Shown here piece by piece: positions 52,750-63,150 of a stretch of 64,000 nucleotides of DNA. Every line of letters begins with the position of its first letter. The first letter of the stretch is position 1. The DNA lies in assembly GCA_003117195.1 (NCBI GenBank), contig BDSI01000141.1, forward strand, positions 236,531 to 300,530, given 5' to 3'. The DNA is from Eudorina sp. 2006-703-Eu-15 (lineage: Eukaryota > Chlorophyta > Chlorophyceae > Chlamydomonadales > Volvocaceae). The translations under genes were made by a program, and so were the position numbers. The notes beneath the pieces were generated by a model. That model was given only the letters and a program-made list of their open reading frames with translations, was not told the DNA's origin and made no database searches.

Positions 52750-53508
52750 ATGTTGGGGGTCGCGGCCGAAGAACCGCAGCTGGAGCGCGAAGAGGTCTCT
52801 GGAAAGACTACAGGTAACACTGTGCTTGTGAAGGACCTCGCAGCGTTGGCGACGCCTGCCAACGGGTGCTGCCGACCGAGCGATGCCAAAGTGACGGGTG
52901 GGCTTAACGGTATGGGAGTGTGGACCCTACCGGCTCATGGAACCGTTAAACTGAGGGCTAGCTCGTTGTCGGGCAACACAGCACCCAGGGCTCAGGACGC
53001 TAGACTTCCAGTTGGTCAATCTCATGACCACCCCCGAAGAATTCGAATGAACTTGAGCGGCCTTTCTGGCTGCCAAGGCACAGCAATTGCTATGATATTG
53101 ATGCTAACGCTGCTGTGGAGTTGGCCATTGCAATGCGGCGCGGCGCAGGTTTCCGGCAGGCGCCATGAGGACCTCCTTCAGATTTTCCCTACGGACAGAA
53201 ATGCGACAACTGCAGCTTTTCAGAACCATAAAGGAACTGAAACGTTCTGCTCGCACTGCCAGCTTGTCTTAGAAACTGGTACGCGGCGGGACCATCGAGC
53301 ACAGGTTGACAGCCAGACAACGGCTCTAAATGATACGCCACAATTGATCGGATTCCAATATCTTCTAAGCGTTCGTCTGCGAGCTCAGGGATTTACTTCC
53401 CAGACAGAGGAGAGTGGACAGGCGGTAGATGACGTTATCGGCGCTGCACAACAGATCTTTACTGCCAACGAAGGATACGATGAACGCCAGCATGCTCTGG
53501 TACCATGA
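52750..53508 (+). CDS. Dualen N-terminal ORF, unrecognised
   Basis: The first open frame of the element (252 codons from ATG 52750). It includes a hydrophobic stretch TAIAMILMLTLLWSWPLQCG (near residue 110) that could be a membrane segment or a buried core, and HKGTETFCSHCQLVLETGTR with a C-x2-C pair. No known fold was identified. Another frame overlaps its end at 53505. Confidence 0.5.
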   Translation: MLGVAAEEPQLEREEVSGKTTGNTVLVKDLAALATPANGCCRPSDAKVTGGLNGMGVWTLPAHGTVKLRASSLSGNTAPRAQDARLPVGQSHDHPRRIRMNLSGLSGCQGTAIAMILMLTLLWSWPLQCGAAQVSGRRHEDLLQIFPTDRNATTAAFQNHKGTETFCSHCQLVLETGTRRDHRAQVDSQTTALNDTPQLIGFQYLLSVRLRAQGFTSQTEESGQAVDDVIGAAQQIFTANEGYDERQHALVP

Positions 53509-54560
53509 TACTCCAACATGGGAACGCGCAGAGACATGTAACCGACAGTCTTTGCCAGAATGGACCCCACCAGGGAACACGGAAACTGAATATAACTGAA
53601 TCAAAATACAACACGGAAGTGATACGGATGAAAGACCTACGAAGGAAATATATGCCCAGAAATGGGGACCTAGACGGACATCTTCAGCGACATCGACGGG
53701 CTCCACAGGCTATCGATAGGGATCCCGCCGGCACCGGACCAGAAGTAATCTGCCATAATAGGGTTGAAATCCGCTTGGACAAACAGTTGAGTGGGCGAAT
53801 AATGCTCATCGCGACACTGCTTGCAATTTACACCGTTAGCGTGACATGGATGCACAACCGCGGACGCCATTTAAACGATAACAAGGTCCCGGCCCTGCTA
53901 CAGCACCTCATGGATAAAAAAGGGGCCACGCCGGGAAGGGCTAGCCAAGGAGATACAAACCCCCGGGGCAATACAACCCCACACAGGCCACCCCTGCCCT
54001 GGCCCCTCCCATTGAACGAGCAACCACCGGCGTACCACGAGAAGCAAGTAGCTCAGTTTTGTCAGATACACGCCATTAACAACCTGTTAGGGTACCACCG
54101 TATATCCCCGCAGCACGTACTGTCGTACTGTCACCACATGCACCAACAGCTTCGATCATCGGACACCACATCGGAGGCAGCTACCCTATGGCGTCATGCC
54201 TACAATGCTGCAACGGGCAACTTTAACACGATGGTAGTCAACCATTACTTGCGGTACAATGTTGTCGTACAAGGAGGGCGTCCCCACATCTAGCCGTAGT
54301 AAGCAGTGGATACACCGTACAGCGAGGTAGCACCAAAGACCACATCCTGCAGCAGATCCGCACACGCACACCTAGGAACAGTACTGCGCTAACGATCGGC
54401 TTCCTGGTGCACGACACTAGACACGCCATCACCATTCGCCGGGCAGGAGACCAATGGTACAGACTGGATTCGGAAGAAACGCAACCCAGACTGATGGACG
54501 ACACAGAGTGGGCGCGCCTCCAAGGGCATGTGCATTACTTGGACTCAATAGATATCATGA
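53505..54560 (+). pseudogene. Dualen cysteine protease domain (Josephin/OTU-like)
   Basis: The frame 53505-54293 ends with YHEKQVAQFCQIHAINNLLG, a Q...C-x2-HA-x-NNLL pattern holding the presumptive catalytic Cys (near 54062). It is followed by RISPQHVLSYCHHMHQQL. The second half is in another frame from about 54300: FLVHDTRHAITIRRAGDQWY and RLDSEETQPRL, where the His before a strand ending in W-Y-x-LDS is the presumptive catalytic His (near 54424). The arrangement resembles Josephin-type deubiquitinases more than the canonical OTU form. A frameshift separates Cys and His halves. Confidence 0.65.
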
Positions 54561-56493
54561 CCATAAATCAAATGCATATTGCGTTCCGGCCCATTCGCCC
54601 TGCGCATGATCCCTCGCCGCACCCAGAGGAACGCCACGACACCACGCAAACAGAGGAACCAGCACCACACACCCCAGAAGCACATGCGGGAACCCCCCCA
54701 CAGCCCAGGACAGAGGACGCCGCAGACGATCCGATAACCGATCAGCCCAACCGCGCACAACGTCAACAAGAAAACACGACCCCCCCGGGGACCCAAGCGC
54801 CTGGCACACAGGACGAGGAAACCGAGCAAACATCGGCCGACACAAGCACCGCACACAAAGCCAAAACCAGGCGACCGACCAGCCCCATGAGCAACCATCG
54901 CCAACCCAAACGTCGCCGTACCCAAGGCCCGCCCACCCACTCGATCCTCTACTGCCTTCGACGGCAACAGGGCCTGCCTACGAGGCACCCCACCAGAGAC
55001 GATGAGAGACGGAACCCAACCGCACCTGACGCACAACACGGCACCTCGCGTCGGCGGCCCGCACGCGACACGGCACCCGACCCTACGAACGCACCACGGG
55101 AACCGCAGACCAGGGCTCCGCAAAACCGGAAGCGGCCCGCCGAAGCGCCACCCCAGCCGCGCCACACCACGAGCGGGCCCAAGCAGCAACCGATGGCCAA
55201 ATACCTCCGCAAAGCCAAGCAACCAAAACCCAATTCCCCTGTACAACACCGGCCCCCTACAGCCACGGAAGCAAACCCTGAACGAGTAACCACCCAGCGC
55301 ACCCAGGACGGGCCACCGCCAACGGGGCTCTTCAAGGTGGTCACACTCAACACCCGGGGGATTCGAACACAAATGGAAGCAGTCCAGCACGCCATACACG
55401 AACAGCAGCCCGATATCGCAGTCCTCACGGAAACCAAGCTAAGCAGCCACCACAGGCGAGCAGTCACCGGGATAAAACACGCACTGAAGCCGTACCAAAC
55501 GTACATGAGCAACCGCCCCCACAACCCAGATATCAGCTCCCGATCTGCTGGCGTATTGATATGCGTGTCTGAACGGTTCAGTCGCCAACACAGTGTCACT
55601 GCCACGCCGGTGCCGAACCAGCTGAACGGGTACATTGGACACATCCGCATGGCTCCAGCCTCAAGCACACCCTCCATGTTGTGGGGGTGTATTGTCCGGA
55701 AGACTCGCAAACGCGAAAGCGGATCTACGAATACTGCACCAAAGTAGTACGGAAAGCCTCGACCGGAGGGGAAAACGTGCTGCTTGCCGGCGATTGGAAT
55801 GCGGTCCTCGATAAAACCGACAGGTCTACAGGCGAATGCGACTCGGCCGACCTAGCACATCAAAGCTTTGCGCAAGCAGCCAAGCTCCAGCCGGTCAGCT
55901 GCCCCAGCCGTGAGGCCACGTACACCCAGACGAAAGAAGGAAGTGTCGTACACCAGAGCCGTATCGACGACGTCCTGATCGCCGAGCACACCCTGGAAGC
56001 AATAAGCGAGGATGGGCAGCCATACGAGAGGGTCTACGAGTGCGGCGGAAACTTTGACCACAAGGCACTGTGCACCTATCTGACGCTAGCGGGGCTCAAA
56101 CTGTATCCGCCACCAGCTGCACGACCCAACACCGAACAACACCCGCACAGCTGGAGCAGAATCAAGTTGCCCATCACAAAAGACTGCAAAACCAATGCGA
56201 AAGCGGAAATGGAGGCCTCGCTCACCAGCGAAATCGCGGCGCTCCACGACCTGCTGAAGCCCGCCATGGAAGCGGTGCAACACGCCAGCGAATACCTGGA
56301 GCGGAACATTACGGAAGAAGAGGCCAGTGCCCTAATGAACGACCTTCGACAGCACCCAGATGTTCGCACCCTGGACGTCACGCAAGTTAGTCATAACCTC
56401 GGTACCCTGCTATTGAGGTGTCTCACGATACTAGAAAGCCACTGCGACAAAAAGCCCCTCAAACGGGGAAACTGCACCCGCCCAGGGCCCTGA
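54560..56493 (+). pseudogene. Dualen linker and APE-type endonuclease
   Basis: A hydrophilic Pro/Thr/Gln/Arg-rich linker (54590-55320) precedes an apurinic-endonuclease-like domain. Its motifs are FKVVTLNTRGIR (Asn, about 55334), DIAVLTETKLS (catalytic Glu, about 55413), AGDWNAVLDK (about 55786), QSRIDDVLI (about 55950) and FDHKAL (Asp-His, about 56053). The domain is split between two frames: 54407-55747 and 55681-56493. It would nick target DNA for target-primed reverse transcription in an intact element (family knowledge). Confidence 0.8.
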
Positions 56494-57042
56494 ACAAGAA
56501 ACTCACGAGGCTGTACAAAGAACACTACGACCTAAAGTCCGAGCTAACACGCCAACTCACCGGCGGGACGACAAACTGGGCCAGGGGCCAGAACGACTCG
56601 AGCGTGATCCCAGAGCACAGCGCGCCCGACGAACCAGCCAAACGCAATCCGCAGGCCACGCACGCCGAACGAGGGAACGGGCCGGCCAGGGGTGCGGGGC
56701 ACGCCACCGAGGCAGCCGCCGCTACCGACACCCCGCAGACAACCTGAGGACAGCCATCCGGGATAAAGGAGCAGAAATCAGACGCATTGTACGGGAAGTT
56801 AGGACAAGTCGCTGCAAGAAAGCCGCCAAAAGATTTCAGAAACTCCTGAGCAAGAAACCCAAACAGGCGCATAGGCAGGTCCTCGACGACGATGAGCAGC
56901 CCCGGGGATCTCCGCCATTCGACATCCGGCGGACGGGCAAATTCGAACGGACCCGGAAGAGATCCTTGACGCGCTCCACACGCACTTTGCTAAACTGGCG
57001 AAGCCCATCTCCGGACCCGCACGGGCAAATTCCAGCCAACAG

Positions 57043-58450
57043 ATGCCCCCGCGACTACCCTGGATGAAAGCGAGCGCACCCGACCCCATGCGAACGCTAG
57101 CCGACCGAAAGGAGTTCCAGTCTCCTTGCTCCCTGGAATCGCTGACCCCATGCACTTTAGGGAATGTCTCAACCACCTCGCGCGCAGCAAAGCACCAGGC
57201 CCTGACGGCATACCTAATGAACTCCTCCAGGCGCTCCCGGATGCCCTCCAGCACGTCCTCCATCACCTCATGACCATCATGTGGGCCAAGGCGGAGATCC
57301 CGGCCACTGGACCGCGTCCGAGACAGTTCTGCTGCCGAAGAAAGGGGATCCGCTGCTCATAAAAAACAAGCGACCCATAGCGCTTGCGAACACAGTGTAC
57401 AAGCTGTACACCAGCCTGGTCACGCTGAATATGGCCCTCTTTAGCGAGCAATCCCACATCTTCACCGAAGCACAAGAAGGGTTCCTGCGGCAGCGCAACA
57501 CAGAACGGCAAATTCAGAACGTCCTGCACGCCATGGAAGACGCGGCTCTCATGAGTCGGGACCTCATCATCCTTTACGTCGACTTCACGTCGGCGTTCAA
57601 TACGATCGATCAAGATAAGTTGCTGGCCATCCTATATGATCTCGGATACCCCGTAGACCTAATAGAGGTCATCGCGAACCTGTACTCAAGGGCGTCTACA
57701 ACAATCAGAACAGAACACGGGCGCACACCCGCGATCCCTATTGAGCGCGGAACGGTCCAAGGAGACACGCTGTCCCGATGCTCTTCATTATCTTTATGGA
57801 ACCATTGCTGAGGTGGCTACACAATGGCGGAAGGGGGTACAGATATGGGTGCCTAACCCCGACGAAAATGACAGACACCACTTCAGCTCTGGCGCCTTCA
57901 CCGATGACTTGGCCATACTGACCAACAACGTCTCTGACATGCGCGTACAATGTGCTAAAATCGAGGCCTACTGCACATGGGGGGGACTAAAGGTGAATGT
58001 AAGCAAATGCCAGCTACAGGGGATCCTACATGGCCGCGCGCGATCGGACCGCGACCTGAGCCGAGGCCCAGGGAGTAGGCCGTACGACGCCGTACTCGCC
58101 AGAATGCTCGAAGGGCAAATCCGCATCGACGGCGAAGCTCTCCCATATGAACCCCAACGGAACCTTACAAGTACCTGGGGGTGCACATCACCCCCACACT
58201 GGACTGGGCAGAACAAGTGGCCTACACCCGGGCTGTAATCAAGCGCCGAGGCAAGGAATTGTTGAGTCCCTCGCCACCCCCGACCAGCGCATCAACATGA
58301 TCAAGACGCTGATACATCCTAAAGTCGCATACGGCATATGCGCTGTGGCCTACACGCCACATGGCATTGCCAGTTTCGACTCGCAGATAGCAGGGATTGC
58401 TAAACGAAGCTACGGCCTGAAGAAGGGATTCCAACACGCGCAATCCTAGC
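57043..58450 (+). pseudogene. Dualen reverse transcriptase
   Basis: The palm and fingers are spread over several frames. HFRECLNHLARSKAPGPDGI (about 57150) and TVLLPKKGDPLLIKNKRPIA (about 57320) open the domain. Motif A is LIILYVDFTSAFNTID (about 57567) with the first catalytic Asp. TVQGDTLS is motif B (about 57752). GAFTDDLAIL is motif C (about 57892), with Thr where LINE RTs usually have Ala before the Asp pair. A frameshift lies between motifs B and C near 57770, and another precedes the thumb (ITPTLDWAEQ-like, about 58190). Confidence 0.8.
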
Positions 58451-61120
58451 CCCACCGACCAGATGGGCCTAGGCGTAGGGTCGATACGTACCTTATATGT
58501 GCACCGCGCCACCAAAGCGCTCATCACATCCCTGAACGACCGGGGACGGCTCGGAGTATCACGAGAGCCCTCCTGCGGATACAGGGACAGCACGCCGAAA
58601 CATACCGATCCATCAGCTCAAGCGGGAAAGTCGGTTCTATACGACACTCAAACAGCTGTCGCTCATACGTGAAGCCGGTCTGGAGCTTACAGACCAAGGG
58701 GAACAGTATCACCAGGAAGCTAACAGCCTCGCACAACTGCTGGCGAGGGCTCATGACTCCAACCGAGCATTCCCTACCGTTCCGATGCTCCAACCACTGC
58801 TTGAGCTGGGCCTTGACCTGAGAGCCCTACGCGATAACAACACGGACAGCATCTCATCGACACAACCCAGCTGCAACGCATAGGTGGGCGCCGTGTAAGA
58901 CAGAAACACATAGTCGCGCTGAATAGACTCAGTCTAGCGCTCAGCGAGGACGCCACTACCCGCACAGGAGCGGCAAAGTACCGCAGCGCAGCACCACTGC
59001 CGGCCGATCTCAGAAAAAATCCCGGAGACCCGACCATCACAGGGCTTACACGACGGGCACCGTCCCCAACCCCCTTCCGGGAGATTACATTACCCGGTAC
59101 ATGCGGCCTGCCGGGATGCAAAACCCCAACCAGAATGCGCGCCCCGACCCAGAAAATACCCACCCGGACCACATGAGGCACGGGGCGCAAGACACTGAAG
59201 CCCCTGCACCCGCACCGCTTACAGGGAATGCTCGACCACCACGCCCAGGAAGAAGTCGGAACCCGGACGGAAAGAACCGAAAGCACGAGCTCCAAAAACT
59301 CTACCTGCAGAGAAACAAGGGCAAGCCGGTGAATGGGATCACGGACACAGACCCAATCGGATGGGTGCCACAACAGGGACCCCTAACCGTCGAGCATTGC
59401 GCCCTCCTGCTGAGGCTCCCCACCCTTCGGGGACTCGTCCAGAAGGTGCCCGACGCGCAACGACTTTACAACATGCTCATGGGCAAGCAAGACTGGCCCG
59501 AGGGGGTACCAACCGAACATGGGTTCGCGATTGCCCAGGCTCTGTTTGGGACGCAGGACAGAGTGGCCCGCATTATAGCCCAGACACGAAAGCGAGTGGA
59601 CGCCGACCCGCCCCGAGTAAGCAAAAACGGACCGGGAGACATAGCCGCCCGACTCACCGTACCTACTACACGGTCGCCTGGCAGAGGACCCTTATACCCA
59701 AGGGGGCGCTCCCGCTCTACGAAGCCCACAAGTACACACCGCGCGACCTGCGGCCATACACCACAGGAGATGATGGGGAAGATGGCATGCTAGATGTTGA
59801 ATGGGAACCAACGGAAGAGGAGGAAACCAGGCTCGCGTCGCAAGACACATGGGACACCCTGCTATCGGAATACAACCATAGACGAGAACATGGCATCGAA
59901 CATGAGCCCGGCGAGTGAACCAGGCGCAAGATCAACACTTAACAGACGAACAGAGGCAGGGGCGATGGAAGAAGAGTGCTACCAGACCTCCGAGGACAGC
60001 GGACCCTTCGGAGGTACGTGGAGATCGACACAGAAGCACGGAACCCGGAGATGGACATACACCCGACTGGCAAATACACGATCCAAATAGGCAAGCACAA
60101 CTGCGCGCCGGGCGCGGCACCGATATTTAGTGATCCCCGAGACCGGGAACCCGCAGACCTACAAACCGCGAAACGCGCATACGTCTATGACCCGAGGGGA
60201 AAATGCCTAGGAATGCTCCCAGCAACACGACTGCGCGACATGTGGCTCCGATACTCGGCGGCCAAGTCTGCTCACCCGGAAGAACATGCGAAGCTTGCCG
60301 CCCCCGGAGGATTCCCGAGGACGTAGCCCGATTGCTGCTACGATACAGGGACAGGGCGGGAGCAAAACGAATACCGTTAGAAAAGCGCACGAGAAAAACG
60401 TCTTAGCGAATATCTTATGGAACGACTCATGCAGGCCATAGGTGCGGACACGGAGCGCTTCGCCTCGCCTTGAACGTCGCCAAGTGCACAAGAGTATATC
60501 ATGCAAGATTCCCCGAGGACAAACTTTTCGGAGCAAGCCACGACGCATACCAACAGCCATTCAGGGGTGCCTCGGTCGCTCACCCGGAACCGACCCCGAA
60601 GAGGGACATCATGCCATGCGATGGGCCCTGGGATGGGCTGACGAACAGCGCAACCACACGGACCCCACGGCCACGCTGCTCGTGTTCCCTGCATCTAAAA
60701 CGGCACCCTACACCCGGTACTTACGACACGACCTGGTCACTCACGTCGGGACAATCTCGACCGACAGGAGTGACAGCAACCTAAGCAACGACACAATCTG
60801 GGAAGACGTCCCCTCTTACTCCAATGGCCTCGACCTGATCCTTGTGGCCAACAAGACTGGAGCCAGTGTCGTGGAACCACTTCGCCAAGCAATCGACTCC
60901 ATAACGAAGCCGCCCCAGGAAAGCGCAGCAACGAACGAGACCCGGAGACGGACCTGCGACTACCCCAATGGGTGCGCAAACACATACGTAGGTTAAAAGA
61001 GAAGTACGAAACCGGATGTGCACCTACCCTGAGCTCCCGGAGATGTGACAACCTGACCGACGACGAACGATGCAGCGCCCACCTGATGTTCCCAGCAAAA
61101 ATAGCTCTGCGCCACGACGC
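58450..61120 (+). pseudogene. Dualen region between RT and RNase H, unrecognised
   Basis: Contains coding-like frames with no domain I can name, such as 59101-59793 (HELQKLYLQRNKGKPVNGIT; EHGFAIAQALFGTQDRVARI) and 59976-60326 (YTIQIGKHNCAPGAAPIFSD; DPRGKCLGMLPATRLRDMWL). Frameshifts are frequent. A region of this size between RT and RNase H is longer than in most LINEs. Confidence 0.45.
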
Positions 61121-61129
61121 TGAATACGG

Positions 61130-61801
61130 CATCTACACTGATGGGTCTGTCCAAAAGGTCCAGGTTGATGAAGCCGAAGCGCAAGTCCTTGGGGCGGCCG
61201 CGCGATCGATGCCCTCACAGGCAAAACGCTCTACATAGACGTCAATGCAGGAACGACGGGATGCCAAACTATTACACGATGCGAGCTCAGTGCTATCCAC
61301 CAAGGTCTTACAATGAGAAACGACGAGGAGGGCCTCAACAACGCACCCATTACAATCTGGACTGACTCAGCCGCGTCATTGTTTCTAATAAAGAAAATGA
61401 TAAATCAACCTACGAAACTCGCGCTCAGTAAACACAAAGACCTGCTAACGAACATTGTACGGACTCTGAAAGAACGAGCTGAAAAGAAACTCAAGACACA
61501 TCTTCTTAAGGTTAAATCCCACACAGGAATCAAATACAACGACGCGGCTGATAGAGCGGCAGTTAAGGCTGCGCGCCGGGACGCGCCCGACGACGCCACG
61601 TGGCAAACAGAAACGTCCGACAACGACCCCAGAGCGCACTATTGGTGGGTGCGAAAAGTCAGCGGGCCGGAACGCACCGCCGGCCACTACGCCAACGACC
61701 TTAACCGAGGGGTGACATCGCTAATAAAACCAGAGGTGCACCTTGGCTACACCAAACAACACTGTACACGTCCTTCATGTCAGCCACGCTCCCGCACCTA
61801 G
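61130..61801 (+). pseudogene. Dualen RNase H domain
   Basis: YGIYTDGSV (about 61126-61150) provides the first catalytic Asp. After a frameshift, APITIWTDSAASLFLIKKM (about 61345) provides a second, and LKVKSHTGIKYNDAADRAAV (about 61507) provides the late His and Asp of the RNase H signature. The frame 61313-61801 is open over the last two motifs. Confidence 0.75.
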
Positions 61802-61959
61802 ACATCCGTACAAGCGCGCGCACCCTCAACCGGCGTGCGGGAAGGCACAAGAAACTCAAGCGGTGTATGGATTACTGGTACGGACAACTGTGGAACAACA
61901 AACTGGCGCAGCGCTTCCGACGTCCCCTGGTAGGCACTAAACGATCGCGTATACAATTC

Positions 61960-62520
61960 GCAGCCCCACCACACACGGTGGAGACCGCACCCTGCCCATT
62001 GTGCCGGGTCCCGACTCTGGAGGACATATCCTGGGTGGCTGTAAACACCCGGACATGACAGCCCTCTACATCAAACGACACAATATCGCAGTCCGCAGAT
62101 CGCCCGACTGCTCGCCACTGGACGCTCGGGTGGCTGCTTCATGATCATGGACGCTTGTCAGGCGCAGCAGCTCCCTGACTACGCCGCGAGCACCGCATAC
62201 CGGAGTGGGTGCTGCCAAATACACCCACCGACCTCCGCCTAAAACTCAGACCAGACATAATGTTCATACCAACGATACCTCCTGGAGGCGAGTAAACCGG
62301 GATACACAAGCCCCTGGGATCGCGAGGACCACACCGTGCACATTCTAGAAATTGGCTACACCTCAGACACCAACCACACTGCGAAACAACACGATAAAGC
62401 GCAAGCACGAAGACTCTGACCAAAGAGCTTGCAAAAGCGGGATGGAAGGTGCGCTATACGAAAGGAAGCCATCAGTCTGGGCGGGGGAACCATACGAAAA
62501 GACCTATTCCCACTCCTGGT
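61960..62520 (+). pseudogene. Dualen zinc motif and restriction-like endonuclease
   Basis: ETAPCPLCRVPTLEDI (about 61984), continuing in the next frame with a Gly-rich GGCKHPD-type segment, forms a C-x2-C...C-x-H knuckle as in RLE-bearing LINEs. Downstream, LKLRPDIMFIPTIPP (about 62240) and, after a stop and frameshift, HILEIGYTSDTNH (about 62340) give the R-PD...E arrangement of the restriction-like endonuclease. LTKELAKAGWKVRYTKG follows (about 62417). A stop at 62296 and several shifts break the domain. Confidence 0.7.
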
Positions 62521-62798
62521 TGAGCTCGGGCCTGCAGCCACGCCGCAAGGACGTGCTTGAACGACCTGCACGATCATGCCGTACACATGCTGAACGGCAT
62601 CGTTACACTTCGACGCAAGATGGAAAGAGGACAACCTGTAGGAGACAACCCAGCAGGAACTTAGCACACAATGCACATCGTGATTTCACATTAGCGGTGG
62701 CGGGTAGTGTATAGGCAAGGGGAAACCCATAGCCTCACCACTCCTGCCCCCTTAACACATGCCACAGTCCATGACTGGGCGTATTATTATTATTATTA

Positions 62799-62810
62799 TC
62801 AACAAAAGCA
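62799..62810 (+). repeat. Dualen 3' flanking direct repeat (TSD)
   Basis: tcaacaaaagca, exact copy of 52622-52633, immediately after the (TAT)n tail. Confidence 0.75.
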
Positions 62811-63150
62811 CTCACCCCCTTCCCCTGCTCCCATCCCATCCCGCCCTCCCCACTCCACCCAAACTGAGCCTCCGGCTGCCGCCTCGCGGCGACCTCGACC
62901 TACGGTCGACTCTACAGTACAGCCCCGAAACGGCCGTAAAGGTAAAGGATGTGACCGATGCGCGAGCTCTTAGCCCACCCTCCGCCGCCGCCGGGTCCAC
63001 CTGCAGACCTGCCAGGCCCGCGTGACGACACATGGGTGCGTGGTAGGGCCCTCCCTGGCACCCTCCGGGGCCCCCTCCCTGGCACACTCCCGGGCCCCTC
63101 CTCGGCGCCTCTAGGCCCGGCCCACTCCGCCCCTCCGGGCCGGCCCCACC
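62811..63150 (+). repeat. Segmental duplication, copy 2 (right part)
   Basis: Continues the match to copy 1 at about 28030-28440, including gccgccgccgggtccacctg and the ccctccctggcaccctcc-type repeats. Similarity stops near 63150, so the nuclease/kinase gene found beside copy 1 is not present here. Confidence 0.75.

Larger units (their letters stand above)
52634..62798 (+). mobile_element. Dualen/RandI-type non-LTR retrotransposon, decayed, about 10.2 kb
   Basis: Order of domains on the plus strand: an N-terminal unknown region, cysteine protease (about 54020-54560), APE-type endonuclease (about 55335-56080), reverse transcriptase (about 57050-58450), an unknown Pro/Arg-rich region (59100-60400), RNase H (about 61130-61600), a CCHC-type zinc motif (about 61990-62060) and a restriction-like endonuclease (about 62240-62500). 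This is the published Dualen architecture (dual endonucleases plus RNase H and cysteine protease) described from Chlamydomonas. Many frameshifts and stops show it is dead. It ends in (TAT)n and is flanked by a 12-bp exact direct repeat. Confidence 0.85.

Noticed and set aside
54545..55399. Minus-strand ORF opposite the Dualen linker
   Set aside because: Antisense to the Pro/Gln/Arg-rich linker that leads directly into the APE domain; Cys/Trp/Gly-rich composition is typical of an antisense shadow.
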